Source: Candidatus Anammoxibacter sp. (GTDB lineage Bacteria > Planctomycetota > Brocadiia > Brocadiales > Anammoxibacteraceae). From it: a DNA stretch of 64,000 nucleotides. The stretch covers positions 1 through 64,000 of the forward strand of contig JAIQZQ010000043.1 of the NCBI GenBank assembly GCA_021777105.1, given 5' to 3'. Below are positions 6,661 to 15,164 of this stretch, piece after piece. Below the pieces are notes generated by a model, which was given only the letters and a program-made list of their open reading frames with translations, had not been told where the DNA came from and ran no database searches. Made by a program: the position numbers and the translations under genes. How positions within the stretch are numbered: the stretch's first letter is position 1; each line of letters starts with the position of its first letter.

Positions 6661-8952
6661 ATGATACGAATAAACAAAATAAACATAAGAGAGTTTGACC
6701 GCATAAAGGATTTTGCCGTTGAGTTGGAGCCCGGCAAAACAACTTTGATATACGGCGGCAACGAATCAGGCAAGACGCAAATCCTCGACGCTATCCTCGA
6801 CGCCCTATTTTCCGTAAAAGAGCTAAGAAAGCACTTTGACGGAATGGGCAGATACATTGAGCTTAAAACCGGCGACGGCAAAACCGACGAGGTTGAAGAG
6901 CTTTTAGAATATGGGGAAAACATATTTGACGGCGAAGTGGAGCTTGATGTTGACAATAAAATCATGACTTTTCCGCAAAATGAGCCGCTGGATAAAACGC
7001 TTTCTATTCCTTTGATATTTGCAAGAAATATTTTTGCGGTTCGCGACGGAGAGTTGAATTTTAAAAGCCGCGGCAACTGGTGGAGCGCGGTTAAGAGCAG
7101 GCTTTCGGATTCCGCCGGCGATTACTCAGAAATCTCCGACAAAATTATGGACATGGCCGGCCTTGCTCCGGACGGCAAATGGCTAGAGACCCCGGAAAGG
7201 GACCTTGCGGCCCATTATGAGAATCTAAATAAAAAGCTAGTCGATTTAAAGGCGGCAAAGGTCGACTCTAAAAAGCTAGTCGATTTAAAGTGCAAACAGA
7301 ATGAGCTTAACAACAAAATTAAAAGACTGCAAAATAGAGTTGAGCTTCAAAAAGGGGCTAAAAAGAAACACATATTGTCCACGGCCATGGAGCTTTTAGA
7401 AAAGTATGGCGAGACTCAGGAGCAAACGGAACATCTCGAAAAATTTAACGCTGATAACCTAAAAATATGGCGCAACACCGAGACTGAAATTGCAAAGGCC
7501 AGACAGATAATAGACCTGTCCACTAAACATAAGGACAAATTCGCAAAATTGGCTGATAAACATTTGGCTGATATTGAAGCGTGGACCAAAACAATCGACG
7601 AATGGGAGAAACTGGACAAAGATGTCGTGCCCGCCCTTGAAAGCAAGCTGGCGGTCTATAAACAGAAAGGGTCCAAGTTGCAGCGCGGCTCAACAGGAGG
7701 AGCAATGGCTTTTGTATGGATGACGCTCTGCGCGGTGTCGTCGATTGCTATGACCTTTATATCATACGCGTTTAATCCTGTGTTCTACCCGGTTGCCGGC
7801 GTCCTCTTTGTGGCGTTGGGTTTTACAGTTAAAATGTGGTGGTCGTCAAAAGGGGTTGGGGTTGATTTAATAACTCTTGAGCGCGAGATAAAACAGATTT
7901 TTAGGCGGCTTGAGGATGGCGATAATGACTTAAGCTTTATGAATAACTGGTTGCTTGAAAAACGCGGGGACTATAAGGAAAAGAAAGACGCTGTCAGGTT
8001 AACTAAAGAGAAGGAACTGCCTGATCTGGAAAATATAACAACCGAACTGTCATCGTCAATACGGACGCTTAAAAATAAATTAAAAAAACTTGAGGGTTTT
8101 ACCGAGGCGCTTGAAAGCAGCTCAGGTTGTTCATCATGGGAAGAGTTGCAGGAGAAATTTAATAAAAAAGAGGCTCTTAATCTTAATCTAAAGATGTTGG
8201 AGGAGCAGATAAACCAGCTTCTTAACACGCGCGATCAGGATGAGTGGGAGGATAAACTAACCGAACTTCGCCCCTTTGCCTCTATTGAACAGGAGTGGGA
8301 TGAGAAATCAGACGCTAAACTTGAGAATAAGATTGCGGATTTAACAAAACAGGCGGAAGCAGTGACCTCAACAATGGTTGAAGCGCGGATAAATATCGCA
8401 AAACTTGGGTGCAGATCGCTTGAGGATATATGGTTAAGCGAAGATGATATACGCTCGGAGCTCTCTAAACTTGATATTGATAGGGAAGCCGCAATGGTTG
8501 CGTTTGAGCTGCTTGAAAAGGCTTCGCATGAGCATGATAAACTTGTCAACAATATCATATCCAACGGCGATGGTTCCGCCGCCTCCATGTTTTCATCAAT
8601 TACAGGCGGGAAGTATAAAAATGTCTATTTGTTAAAAGATACAATTTACGCCGACACCGCCGAAGGCAACACAATAGCGATTGACAATCTAAGCGCCGGC
8701 GCCGGGGCGCAACTGTTTTTTGCGTTGCGCATTAATCTTGCTCAATGTTTGCTTGACAAAAACACGGCTTTCCTCCTGCTTGACGAGCCGTTGTTGCATT
8801 GCGACGCTGATAGACGAAAAGAGATGATGAATATTCTGAGGGATATCGCCGGCAAAGGCTGGCAATTGATCTGCTTTACCATGGACGAAACCACGCTAAA
8901 CATCTTTAAGGATAACTTTAAAGATGAATTGAAAGTCCACAAACTGATATGA
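6661..8952 (+). CDS. Rad50/SbcC-like ATPase with central membrane helices (YhaN-like)
   Basis: A 763-residue SMC/Rad50-type ABC ATPase. The Walker A GGNESGKT is at 32-39; long coiled coils run at about 180-345 and 400-630; the signature motif LSAGAGAQ is at 677-684 and Walker B FLLLDEP at 704-710. Between the coiled coils two hydrophobic helices (about 349-370 and 374-394) replace the zinc hook, the arrangement known from YhaN. The coiled-coil apex is therefore probably anchored in the cytoplasmic membrane. The SbcD-like gene upstream is the expected partner. An in-frame 21-bp direct repeat within 7225-7290 duplicates KKLVDLK in the first coil. A perfect hairpin terminator follows the stop. 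Confidence 0.85.
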   Translation: MIRINKINIREFDRIKDFAVELEPGKTTLIYGGNESGKTQILDAILDALFSVKELRKHFDGMGRYIELKTGDGKTDEVEELLEYGENIFDGEVELDVDNKIMTFPQNEPLDKTLSIPLIFARNIFAVRDGELNFKSRGNWWSAVKSRLSDSAGDYSEISDKIMDMAGLAPDGKWLETPERDLAAHYENLNKKLVDLKAAKVDSKKLVDLKCKQNELNNKIKRLQNRVELQKGAKKKHILSTAMELLEKYGETQEQTEHLEKFNADNLKIWRNTETEIAKARQIIDLSTKHKDKFAKLADKHLADIEAWTKTIDEWEKLDKDVVPALESKLAVYKQKGSKLQRGSTGGAMAFVWMTLCAVSSIAMTFISYAFNPVFYPVAGVLFVALGFTVKMWWSSKGVGVDLITLEREIKQIFRRLEDGDNDLSFMNNWLLEKRGDYKEKKDAVRLTKEKELPDLENITTELSSSIRTLKNKLKKLEGFTEALESSSGCSSWEELQEKFNKKEALNLNLKMLEEQINQLLNTRDQDEWEDKLTELRPFASIEQEWDEKSDAKLENKIADLTKQAEAVTSTMVEARINIAKLGCRSLEDIWLSEDDIRSELSKLDIDREAAMVAFELLEKASHEHDKLVNNIISNGDGSAASMFSSITGGKYKNVYLLKDTIYADTAEGNTIAIDNLSAGAGAQLFFALRINLAQCLLDKNTAFLLLDEPLLHCDADRRKEMMNILRDIAGKGWQLICFTMDETTLNIFKDNFKDELKVHKLI

Positions 8953-8953
8953 A

Positions 8954-8988
8954 AGAGGGCGGCTAATAGAAAAAATTAGCCGCCCTCT
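8954..8988. terminator. Strong hairpin between convergent genes
   Basis: A perfect 14-bp stem (AGAGGGCGGCTAAT, 8954-8967, with its complement 8975-8988) and a 7-base loop begin right at the stop codon of the Rad50-like gene. T-rich DNA follows on the plus strand and A-rich DNA precedes the stem, so it could end transcription from both sides. The opposing gene ends at 9038. Confidence 0.88.
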
Positions 8989-9037
8989 CAATTTATTATT
9001 AGAAGATAAATATTCAGATTTTGCCGATTAAACGTAT

Positions 9038-9637
9038 TTAAAAACCTTCATTGTCTTTGTAACCGTCCTTATCAACATCCTCGCCTCTTATGCGCCTAAG
9101 CTTTCCCGGAAATATTTGCGGGTCCTGAACGCAACCAAAGCCATGTGCGGATTGTGAACCTTCTCCGCATACAAAAGTTTCGTCCACATTCAAAGGCCCG
9201 GCTTGAGGATCAGACTCGTCTGATATAACGCCGGTAACGTGAAAAGCGTAAGTCCCATCGTGAGTGGGTTTAAATGATGATTTGTACGTGTTCTCCGTCC
9301 CAAATTTTTTCCTTGGTTTTGCCAGCATTGCGGAATCCAGTATTGCTGAATCAAAAGTCTCCGCGTCGCGAAATTCAACCTCTAGCTGAAGGTCTACAAT
9401 GTCAGGCTTTTCAAGGCTGTCGTCAATAGGTTTATCGTCGGACGCCCGGCTTATAATTAACACTGGCGAGTTTATTACATCTTCAAACGCGGGTTCGTTG
9501 TCAAAACCTATAACAATTTTATATTCTTCGTTGTCTCCTATTAATCTGGTCTCGTGCGCTGATAACGTTGCGCTTAAAAACGGCGCGACAATTGCCGTTA
9601 ACATCATGACTATTATGAAATTTTTCAAGTGACGCAT
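9038..9637 (-). CDS. Secreted protein with predicted N-terminal histidine
   Basis: A 199-residue exported protein. A signal peptide (1-27) ends ATLSA, so cleavage would leave His28 as the first residue (HETRLIGDN). The mature part looks beta-rich: YKIVIGFDNEPAF, a central LQLEVEFRDAE strand, a YAFHVTG segment, then a paired-Cys region (FVCGEGSQSAHGFGCVQDP) and an EF-hand-like loop DVDKDGYKDNEG. The layout recalls secreted YtkA/CopC-like domains, but I cannot name a family. It is the last gene of the minus-strand envelope arm, separated from the next gene by a MITE-like element. Two other secreted proteins here also begin with His after cleavage, which suggests metal binding by an N-terminal amine and imidazole. 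Function is inferred. Confidence 0.75.
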   Translation of the reverse strand: MRHLKNFIIVMMLTAIVAPFLSATLSAHETRLIGDNEEYKIVIGFDNEPAFEDVINSPVLIISRASDDKPIDDSLEKPDIVDLQLEVEFRDAETFDSAILDSAMLAKPRKKFGTENTYKSSFKPTHDGTYAFHVTGVISDESDPQAGPLNVDETFVCGEGSQSAHGFGCVQDPQIFPGKLRRIRGEDVDKDGYKDNEGF

Positions 9638-9646
9638 GTTTTCTCC

Positions 9647-9831
9647 TTAGGGGCTGCGCAAAAATAACTTGGTCTGGCTACGCTCATCTTCAGGCTAACT
9701 TTGAACTATCTTCAATCGCCGAATCCTCAACGCAGCTATGGCTGCGCATCCGGTTCGGCTCAATCAGATTGTCCAAATTTAACCCAAATCTAAACGCATC
9801 TAGATCAAGTTAGTTTTACGCAGCCCCTTAT
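9647..9831. mobile_element. MITE-like element with 25-bp imperfect terminal inverted repeats
   Basis: About 185 bp bounded by TTAGGGGCTGCGCAAAAATA at the left and, inverted, TAAGGGGCTGCGTAAAACTA at the right. The centre holds a second inverted pair: CGCCGAATCCTCAACGCAGC, TATG, GCTGCGCATCCGGTTCGGC. The whole can fold into one long hairpin and encodes no protein. It lies just upstream of the start of the 9038-9637 gene, so it may separate that gene from the promoter of the arm or supply its own. Confidence 0.65.
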
Positions 9832-9840
9832 AATTAAAAA

Positions 9841-10377
9841 CTATGATATAAAAAAAGTATTTATCGTGAAAAATCTATACAGATGCGCCGTATTTGGCGG
9901 CCTGTCAATTAGCGAGGGGTGAAATTGCTCAATAAATTTTTCCTTGTTATCAGTTAAAAAACATATTTTTTTTAAATAAGACTTAAATATGTCCGCGTTC
10001 AAACCCTCATATTTACTTAATGAAACATTCTGAACAATTTTAGGTATGTTGGCGCAATCATTGCCGCATATTAAAAATGCGACCGTTCTGTTTGTAGTCT
10101 TGTTGCTGGCGGGAATGTCTGCGTCAACCCCATAAGTCTGGGTTGCGCAACAACAACCTTTTAAACTCATCGTATCTGTTAACGAGCAACAGCAAGAACA
10201 AACGCCGTTATTTGTATTGTGTACATTTTCAAATACGGTTAAATCGCAGTAATTAGAGCTCTCTTTCTTATTTGAAGAAAAATTTAATCTAAATACGGAC
10301 GTGCTAATAGATATCAATATCGCAATCAATATTATATGAACCGCATAATTTATAGTTTTTGTTTTTTGAAAATACAT
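9841..10377 (-). CDS. Cys-rich membrane protein, CCC-CCC-RPP family (paralogue A)
   Basis: A 178-residue protein of a family I cannot name. A basic start and one hydrophobic helix (about 12-29) lead to a Cys cluster CSCCC at 60-64 and GCCC at 74-77, ten residues apart. Two more Cys (104, 108) follow, and the tail ends with DRPPN at 158-162. Two relatives lie at 13888-14415 and 16840-17340 with the same order of parts: helix, CCC, about 10 residues, CCC, a further Cys, then RPP close to the C-terminus. Clustered Cys facing the periplasm suggest soft-metal (Cu, Zn, Hg) binding or disulfide chemistry. It is co-directional with the secreted-protein genes of this arm. No homology search was possible. 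Confidence 0.7.
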   Translation of the reverse strand: MYFQKTKTINYAVHIILIAILISISTSVFRLNFSSNKKESSNYCDLTVFENVHNTNNGVCSCCCSLTDTMSLKGCCCATQTYGVDADIPASNKTTNRTVAFLICGNDCANIPKIVQNVSLSKYEGLNADIFKSYLKKICFLTDNKEKFIEQFHPSLIDRPPNTAHLYRFFTINTFFIS

Positions 10378-10415
10378 TTCCTTGGTTTAAATAATATCTA
10401 CTCCTTAAATTAAAA

Positions 10416-11180
10416 TTAAGGCTCAAAAATATCCATATCTACATTAAACGGTTTTGCGATTGTCAGTTCCCCTTTTGCCACAAATATATCCGGCTCCATC
10501 TCCATTCGTCTCATCCATGGTTTGCCGAGCGACTCTTTCCAAAATATTTTGTAAGCCCCGGCCGGCACACCCTCAAAAAAATATGAGCCGTTTTCGTCCA
10601 TAATCGTCTCGTAATATTCAGCCTGTTTATATTTTTTTGAAAACAATGATTTTTTTAAAACCAGCCTGTAAAGTCTTACCTCTCCTTTTTTTAAAGGCTT
10701 GCCGTTGGAAACGATGCTGCCTTTAACCTTGCCTAAAGAAGTATTAGAGATAAGGCTCTTGTTTTGTTTAATATTGTCAGTTTCACGCAGGTTTGGCCGG
10801 CTCGACTCGTCAAACTCATCATATGCCCGTTTAAAATAAACATCGTCTTTCGGCAAAAGATTAGAGCCCAACGCCGATATCTCGGCGTTGGGCATGCGCG
10901 CTTTAACAATATTTTCGTCTATCGCAATTATTTTGCAATTGATGGGATCTTTAACATTTTGTAATACCAGAACATCCGGGTATGGAATATCTTTTAAAAG
11001 CGACGTTTTTATTTCAATTGCCTGTTTTTTTGGGATACTTACGATTGTAGAGTTGCTGTTGGACTCTATTATTTTCGGCGCGGTCATGGGAGCTGAACCC
11101 CCTTGACAAACACCTCCGCAATACGCCCCGCAACAAAATATAAAAGGTAGTATGAGATTAAAAAGGATAATTTTCTTCAT
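10416..11180 (-). CDS. Secreted protein with carboxypeptidase-regulatory-like domain
   Basis: A 254-residue exported protein. The signal peptide (about 1-20) is followed by a Cys/Gly patch (CCGAYCGGVC) that is not a canonical lipobox, so lipid attachment is uncertain. Residues 60-130 are unassigned. From about 148 a beta-sandwich starts GKVKGSIVSNGKPLKKGEV and closes with GSYFFEGVPAGAYKIFW, the pattern of carboxypeptidase-regulatory-like (transthyretin-like) domains, which often bind surfaces or other envelope proteins. It sits 38 bp upstream of Cys-rich paralogue A and is likely co-transcribed with it. Its role in the arm is unknown. Confidence 0.72.
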   Translation of the reverse strand: MKKIILFNLILPFIFCCGAYCGGVCQGGSAPMTAPKIIESNSNSTIVSIPKKQAIEIKTSLLKDIPYPDVLVLQNVKDPINCKIIAIDENIVKARMPNAEISALGSNLLPKDDVYFKRAYDEFDESSRPNLRETDNIKQNKSLISNTSLGKVKGSIVSNGKPLKKGEVRLYRLVLKKSLFSKKYKQAEYYETIMDENGSYFFEGVPAGAYKIFWKESLGKPWMRRMEMEPDIFVAKGELTIAKPFNVDMDIFEP

Positions 11181-11231
11181 TGCTTAATGTAAATGTGAAT
11201 GGTTCAAAATTACCCATAAGGTAATTGATAA

Positions 11232-11290
11232 CGGCACAGGCATCCTTGCCTGTGTTTTAATTGATCACAGGCAGGATGCCTGCGCGGTTA
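11232..11290. repeat. Double palindromic repeat (CACAGGCA type)
   Basis: CACAGGCA-TCCT-TGCCTGTG forms an 8-bp hairpin, followed after 11 bases by an inverted copy, CACAGGCAGGATGCCTG. Single relatives occur at 19413-19434 and 55689-55713. It lies downstream of the 11321 gene and may act as an attenuator or terminator, or be a REP-type element. Confidence 0.65.
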
Positions 11291-11320
11291 TTTATACTAT
11301 TGACTCAATTTATGTTCAAA

Positions 11321-12058
11321 TTATTCCACATCAATAAACATTCCCCAGGCATTGCCCGCGTCATAAGATTTTTTATTAAACTTGAACTGCCCCCGCTCAT
11401 TAGGGATTCCCCAAGCCACCCAACCTATGCCGGGTTGTGTAGCGGTGATATTAAATACAACCTCCCCATTTTCATCCGTTACTCCATTAATTGGCGAAAT
11501 ATCGAGGAAGTCAGAGCCGCGTCCCTTTGCCTTTGTTAAAATTTCAACCGGAACGCCGAATTGAGAATTTGAGAGTTTTAAAACGCAAGATTGCGTATCG
11601 CCGGTTTCCATTGCCAATCTTTCCAGTCCTAAAATCCATTGTCCAAAATCAGTTTCACAGTTAAACGCAAACGGTTTTACCTTAACAATGGTAAAAGCTC
11701 CGCTTCGCGCCCCATCATCCGCCCCGGATGGAAAATCTTCAATTACCTCTATCCTGCCCTGAGATGTATTAATATTAGGGACATTCCAATTGAATTGGCG
11801 AACCGTTGATCTAAGATTTTTTGCCACTACTTCCCAACTTGCCCCATTGTCGCGGCTGAACCTGATATCCCAGTTTTCATCCGGCGCAACCTCTTCGTCA
11901 ATTATCCATTTAATAGTGAAACTTGAACCGCCGTCTAATACATCCCCGGAATCAGGTTGTACCAGAGTAACGTGAGCAAACGCGCTGTTCGTTGAAAACG
12001 CAAAAAACAGAGTTGTAAAAACAAGACTTAAAAAATTTGTTCTTAAAAAGCTTAACAT
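11321..12058 (-). CDS. Secreted Ig-like protein with predicted N-terminal histidine (copy 1)
   Basis: A 245-residue exported protein. The signal peptide ends NSAFA, an ideal cleavage site, leaving His29 first (HVTLVQPDSGD). Residues 29-125 form a Kre9/Knh1-type Ig-like sandwich: GSSFTIKW, WDIRFSRDNGASW and FNWNVPN are its usual strands. A linker FAFNCETDFGQWILGLERL with two conserved Cys leads to a second Ig-like domain (about 160-245) with DENGEVVFNITA and GWVAWGIP. The relative at 18551-19300 has the same architecture throughout. The mature start AHV...P resembles copper-binding CopC-type starts, but this is a resemblance only. It follows the cytochrome/barrel gene by 34 bp in the same transcription unit. 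Confidence 0.8.
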   Translation of the reverse strand: MLSFLRTNFLSLVFTTLFFAFSTNSAFAHVTLVQPDSGDVLDGGSSFTIKWIIDEEVAPDENWDIRFSRDNGASWEVVAKNLRSTVRQFNWNVPNINTSQGRIEVIEDFPSGADDGARSGAFTIVKVKPFAFNCETDFGQWILGLERLAMETGDTQSCVLKLSNSQFGVPVEILTKAKGRGSDFLDISPINGVTDENGEVVFNITATQPGIGWVAWGIPNERGQFKFNKKSYDAGNAWGMFIDVE

Positions 12059-12092
12059 TGCTATTTTCCTCTTTTCTAAATTTTAAATGTTT

Positions 12093-13466
12093 TTAAAAAA
12101 CAATATCAAAACCGGCAATGCCGGTGGTTGCGTTGAATCCTTTGTCATCCGAATCCTTAACAAAATCTTCCGAGATAAAAAGATGCAGCGTTTCACCTAA
12201 GTGGAAATTAAGCTGAGGTTGAATCCGTTGCAACATCTCCCCATTGTTTTCCTGCAAAAAAGCCTCGTACCTGATAGTCGGCTCAAACCAATGGTTGAAA
12301 GCGTAATCAACCTCGGCAAACGCTTGATGCTCGGTGATTGATTCATTAATGTCGTCAGCCAGCGGAGCATCATGATGCTGCAAGGCATAACCTCCCAGCA
12401 CATTCAACTTCCCCCAAAACCAGTTTACATCGGCCCCAACCTTGAAAAAACGGTCCTCTTTTGAAAACCCGCCGCCTTCATCTTCTTCTTCGTCATCATG
12501 CCCTCCTCCTCCTAAACCCGGTGTATGAGAGATGCGCACAATATTGCCGCGCGATCTACTTTGAGAACTTACACTGTCAATGCCGGCAAACTCAACGGTT
12601 TCTTTTGCCGTTCTCTTTAAGTCCGCCTCGCCGTGATAACCAAAAACGCCGATTGTCAAAGAGTTGTCTTTCCAGGAATCGCTGATAAACCCTGAAAAAG
12701 GCTCCCCTTCCTGTGTGCCGTCCAGCCGCAAACCTGAAAATTTGTATTCTAACCTGCCGTAAAAATCCTTGAAATCGTTTTGCTTGTTTCCGCGTCCCTC
12801 AACCAAGCCGGCGTTATAAGCAACCCTCCCGGCGGCTAAAATGCCGGACAACTCTATGCCTTGTTGATAAGGCTCAAGATTCCATTCATTGTCGCCCACC
12901 GTTTTGTTTAATATTCCAAACGCGGGCGTAATTGTCCTGAAATTTGAAACCCCCAGGACTCGCGGCTCAAACCTGCCGACTTTAATCTGAAGGAAAGGGT
13001 CTCTGAACGGTCGATACATTACGTTCATCCTGGGAATAATCGTGTCAATATCGTCACTGTCGCCGTCCACAAAAAAGTTAAGACTCCCGTAAAACGAAAT
13101 CTTGCTGTTAATTGTGCCGCCGGACAAGATCAGAAAATCTCCGCCAAAATCGTTAAAAGAGATTCCCTCATCTCTTTCAAGTTCCGCTATCGTTGTCAAG
13201 TCAAACGAAACCGGCAATAATTCAAGCGCGCCTTTATGAATTGATTTATCCTGAACCCTCTCTTCATAAGGCCCGTCTGGAAATCTATACCCCAGCTTCC
13301 TGAACGCTTCCCCTAATGCCGTTAGTTTTGGAAAATGAAAGTGGCACGTATGGCATTCCGTCCGGTACTTGCGTCCCCAATAAGGAATTGCGCTGCATTG
13401 GTTAACATAAATGCCTGAAAATACCAGAATTAATGCCAAAATTATAAAAAATTTGATGTTTCTCAC
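12093..13466 (-). CDS. Monoheme c-type cytochrome / outer-membrane beta-barrel fusion
   Basis: A 457-residue exported protein. After the signal peptide (about 1-26) comes IPYWGRKYRTE and one heme c site, CHTCH at 38-42, then HFPKLTALGEAFRKLGYRFP, a conserved cytochrome segment seen in porin-like cytochromes. From about residue 85 the sequence alternates amphipathic strands with short turns and ends in AGFDIVF, an aromatic C-terminus typical of outer-membrane barrels. A long loop near 320-335 reads GGGGHDDEEEDEGGG, an acidic metal-binding-like patch. The protein probably sits in the outer membrane with heme on the periplasmic side. Its place in an operon with Cys-rich and N-terminal-His proteins suggests electron transfer or metal passage. 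Confidence 0.8.
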   Translation of the reverse strand: MRNIKFFIILALILVFSGIYVNQCSAIPYWGRKYRTECHTCHFHFPKLTALGEAFRKLGYRFPDGPYEERVQDKSIHKGALELLPVSFDLTTIAELERDEGISFNDFGGDFLILSGGTINSKISFYGSLNFFVDGDSDDIDTIIPRMNVMYRPFRDPFLQIKVGRFEPRVLGVSNFRTITPAFGILNKTVGDNEWNLEPYQQGIELSGILAAGRVAYNAGLVEGRGNKQNDFKDFYGRLEYKFSGLRLDGTQEGEPFSGFISDSWKDNSLTIGVFGYHGEADLKRTAKETVEFAGIDSVSSQSRSRGNIVRISHTPGLGGGGHDDEEEDEGGGFSKEDRFFKVGADVNWFWGKLNVLGGYALQHHDAPLADDINESITEHQAFAEVDYAFNHWFEPTIRYEAFLQENNGEMLQRIQPQLNFHLGETLHLFISEDFVKDSDDKGFNATTGIAGFDIVF

Positions 13467-13520
13467 TAGCCGGATTGCTCCTTTCAGTTTTTATAATGCA
13501 ATTATATGAATATGTAATCG

Positions 13521-13686
13521 CCTAAATTGAGCAGTTTTAAATACCCCATTCTCTTCCATTAATGAGAGGGAAATTTGGTTTTTAAGTCCGTTTTGACTAA
13601 AATCACGAACTTAAAAATTTACCTTTAATCCCCCCTCCCTTGATGGGAGGGGTTAGGGGAGGGGGATTGAATTCGCTTAATTTAGG
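13521..13686. mobile_element. MITE-like element, CCTAAATTGAGC ends (copy 1)
   Basis: About 166 bp starting CCTAAATTGAGCAGTTTTAA and ending, inverted, as CGCTTAATTTAGG. Inside at 13630-13665 is a C-rich/G-rich palindrome (CCTCCCTTGATGGGAGGGG). Related ends occur at 17337-17542, 18221-18315, 35495-35700 and 60117-60348. It occupies the 420-base gap between the cytochrome gene and Cys-rich paralogue B; the rest of the gap shows no gene. Confidence 0.6.
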
Positions 13687-13887
13687 AAACAATAATTATT
13701 TTCACAAACAGTAAGCGCAATGCGAGCTTAACCTGCGCAATTATTAATGAATTGGCGTTTAAGATTGCTAAAGCTTGCATTTACGCAAAAGGGATTTCTT
13801 CCGCAATCTGTTTACGTAAAATCTCCGAGTAACGCAATTAACAAAAAGTCTGAAAACAGCGCTTCTATGCTTGTTTGTGAAATGAAG

Positions 13888-14415
13888 TTATGAAAGGTGG
13901 TTCGGAGGTCTAAAAAGCCTGCTAAGATGCGGCTCTTTCAGGAACTCTTTTTGAAGATTCAAAAAAGGAGTTGTTTCTTCAAAAAGCAATGAAAAGGAGT
14001 TGCGAAACTGGGGTTCGCAATCGCTTAAAGAGGCGATCTGAAAATCGCCGGAATTGTTTGAGCAATTAATTGCCGTAATAATAGCGTCAAAAAGATCAAT
14101 GTTTGAGTTTGCCGCGGCTAAATCAATCTTCCCCCGGCCAAAGGCCTTAGCTTTGCAACAACAGTCATTGCCTTTATGAGCATCAGGCCCGCAGCAGCAA
14201 GAGCCGTTTTCAAGGCTGCAACTGCTTTTGCCCACAACCTCTATGACATCTTCATTTGCCTGCGCTTCATCCGCAACGACATCATTATTCGCTGAAGCTT
14301 TATAGCTTTTAAACGCGGATCGCAAAACAAAAACACAAGGTTGCAATATAACCGCTAAAAATATCGCGGCTAATGCCCATCTAATGATTATAAATTTTCT
14401 CTTTTTTAAATACAT
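13888..14415 (-). CDS. Cys-rich membrane protein, CCC-CCC-RPP family (paralogue B)
   Basis: A 175-residue relative of the 9841-10377 protein. Basic start KKRK, a hydrophobic helix (about 9-31), an acidic linker, then SSCSLENGSCCCGPDAHKGN followed by DCCC: CCC at 73-75 and 85-87, with Cys66 before and Cys118 after. The tail ends SRLFRPPNHLS. Compared with paralogue A it keeps both Cys triplets, the third Cys region and the RPPN tail, while the linker sequence has diverged. It is the first gene of the minus-strand arm, more than 400 bp ahead of the cytochrome gene, so it may have its own promoter. Function is unknown; soft-metal binding is inferred from the Cys clusters. Confidence 0.7.
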   Translation of the reverse strand: MYLKKRKFIIIRWALAAIFLAVILQPCVFVLRSAFKSYKASANNDVVADEAQANEDVIEVVGKSSCSLENGSCCCGPDAHKGNDCCCKAKAFGRGKIDLAAANSNIDLFDAIITAINCSNNSGDFQIASLSDCEPQFRNSFSLLFEETTPFLNLQKEFLKEPHLSRLFRPPNHLS

Positions 14416-14534
14416 ATGTTATTAAAATGATGTTGAACTCTCATTTAACGGGTTTATAGCGTAAATCCGCTGAGAAACATATAATTCGGAATTATAATAC
14501 TATTGTTTATTGATACGCAACAAGTTTTTCTTTT

Positions 14535-14626
14535 GTGAATTTCATTTGTTATCATTTTCAGCTTGCCTTTTCTATCTGTTTTATATCATTTTCCAGTTCG
14601 TTAAGGCTGTTTTCAAGGGTTAATTC
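14535..14626 (-). other. Short coiled-coil coding remnant
   Basis: The minus strand reads ENSLNELENDIKQIEKAS and a stop. This looks like the coiled-coil end of a larger protein, perhaps the missing C-terminal part of an adjacent accessory gene, but it has no start and cannot be assigned. Confidence 0.25.
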
Positions 14627-14878
14627 CTATTTATTGCTTCCTTTTATAGTTCCATGTTTAGTGGTGTGTCGGAAATTCCGGCACACCACTTTTTTATTTA
14701 ATTCGCCTTCCTTAAAAATGTTTCCAATATGCTCTGTTATTGTGATTCTGCCCTTGCCAAACAACCGGGCCATTTGCTCCTGTGTCAGCCAAACCGTATC
14801 ATCTTCCATGCGGACATCAATTTTTATAGCGCCTGTCTGAGATTGGTATATCAGAATTTCAGAGTCTTGTTTTGTCAT
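14627..14878 (-). pseudogene. RhuM-family (virulence RhuM/Fic-associated) protein, truncated
   Basis: From ATG at 14878 the frame reads MTKQDSEILIYQSQTGAIKI, DVRMEDDTVWLTQEQMARLF, GKGRITITEHIGNIFKEGEL and VVCRNFRHTTKHGTIKGSN, then stops after 83 codons. RhuM proteins are usually about 330 residues, so only the N-terminal winged-helix-like part remains. The ATG overlaps the TGA of the DUF1016 remnant upstream (ATGA). Two further decayed relatives lie at 15165-15395 and 16217-16640. Confidence 0.75.
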
Positions 14879-15088
14879 TCGATTTCCTTCAAATGTTTTG
14901 TCCTCCTTTTCAGGCAATCTAAAAATTTCAGGGTTAAACCTTCTTTAATTGTTTCTTGCATGTGCCGGAAACGCTCATCAATATTTTTAACCTTTTCTAT
15001 TAAAATGATATTATGTTCCCAAGGCAATTGTGCCACAGCTTGTGGCGCTTTTATACACGAGATGAATACTCTCTATAAAACCTTATCA
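14875..15088 (-). pseudogene. DUF1016/YhcG N-terminal domain remnant
   Basis: The minus strand reads RFYREYSSR, a stop, then in another frame PQAVAQLPWEHNIILIEKVK and DERFRHMQETIKEGLT, matching the N-terminal domain of DUF1016 (YhcG) proteins, whose usual text is VAQLPWGHxxxLLxKVKD. The C-terminal PD-(D/E)XK nuclease domain is absent, and the frame ends at the start of the RhuM fragment. Loss of the nuclease and one frame change mark this as decayed. Confidence 0.6.
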
Positions 15089-15164
15089 TTCTATTGATAT
15101 TTTTTTCAGAAAATCCTTAAACCGCTGGTATTTCATTGCAAATATATTTAGCCGGCCTTTCTTC

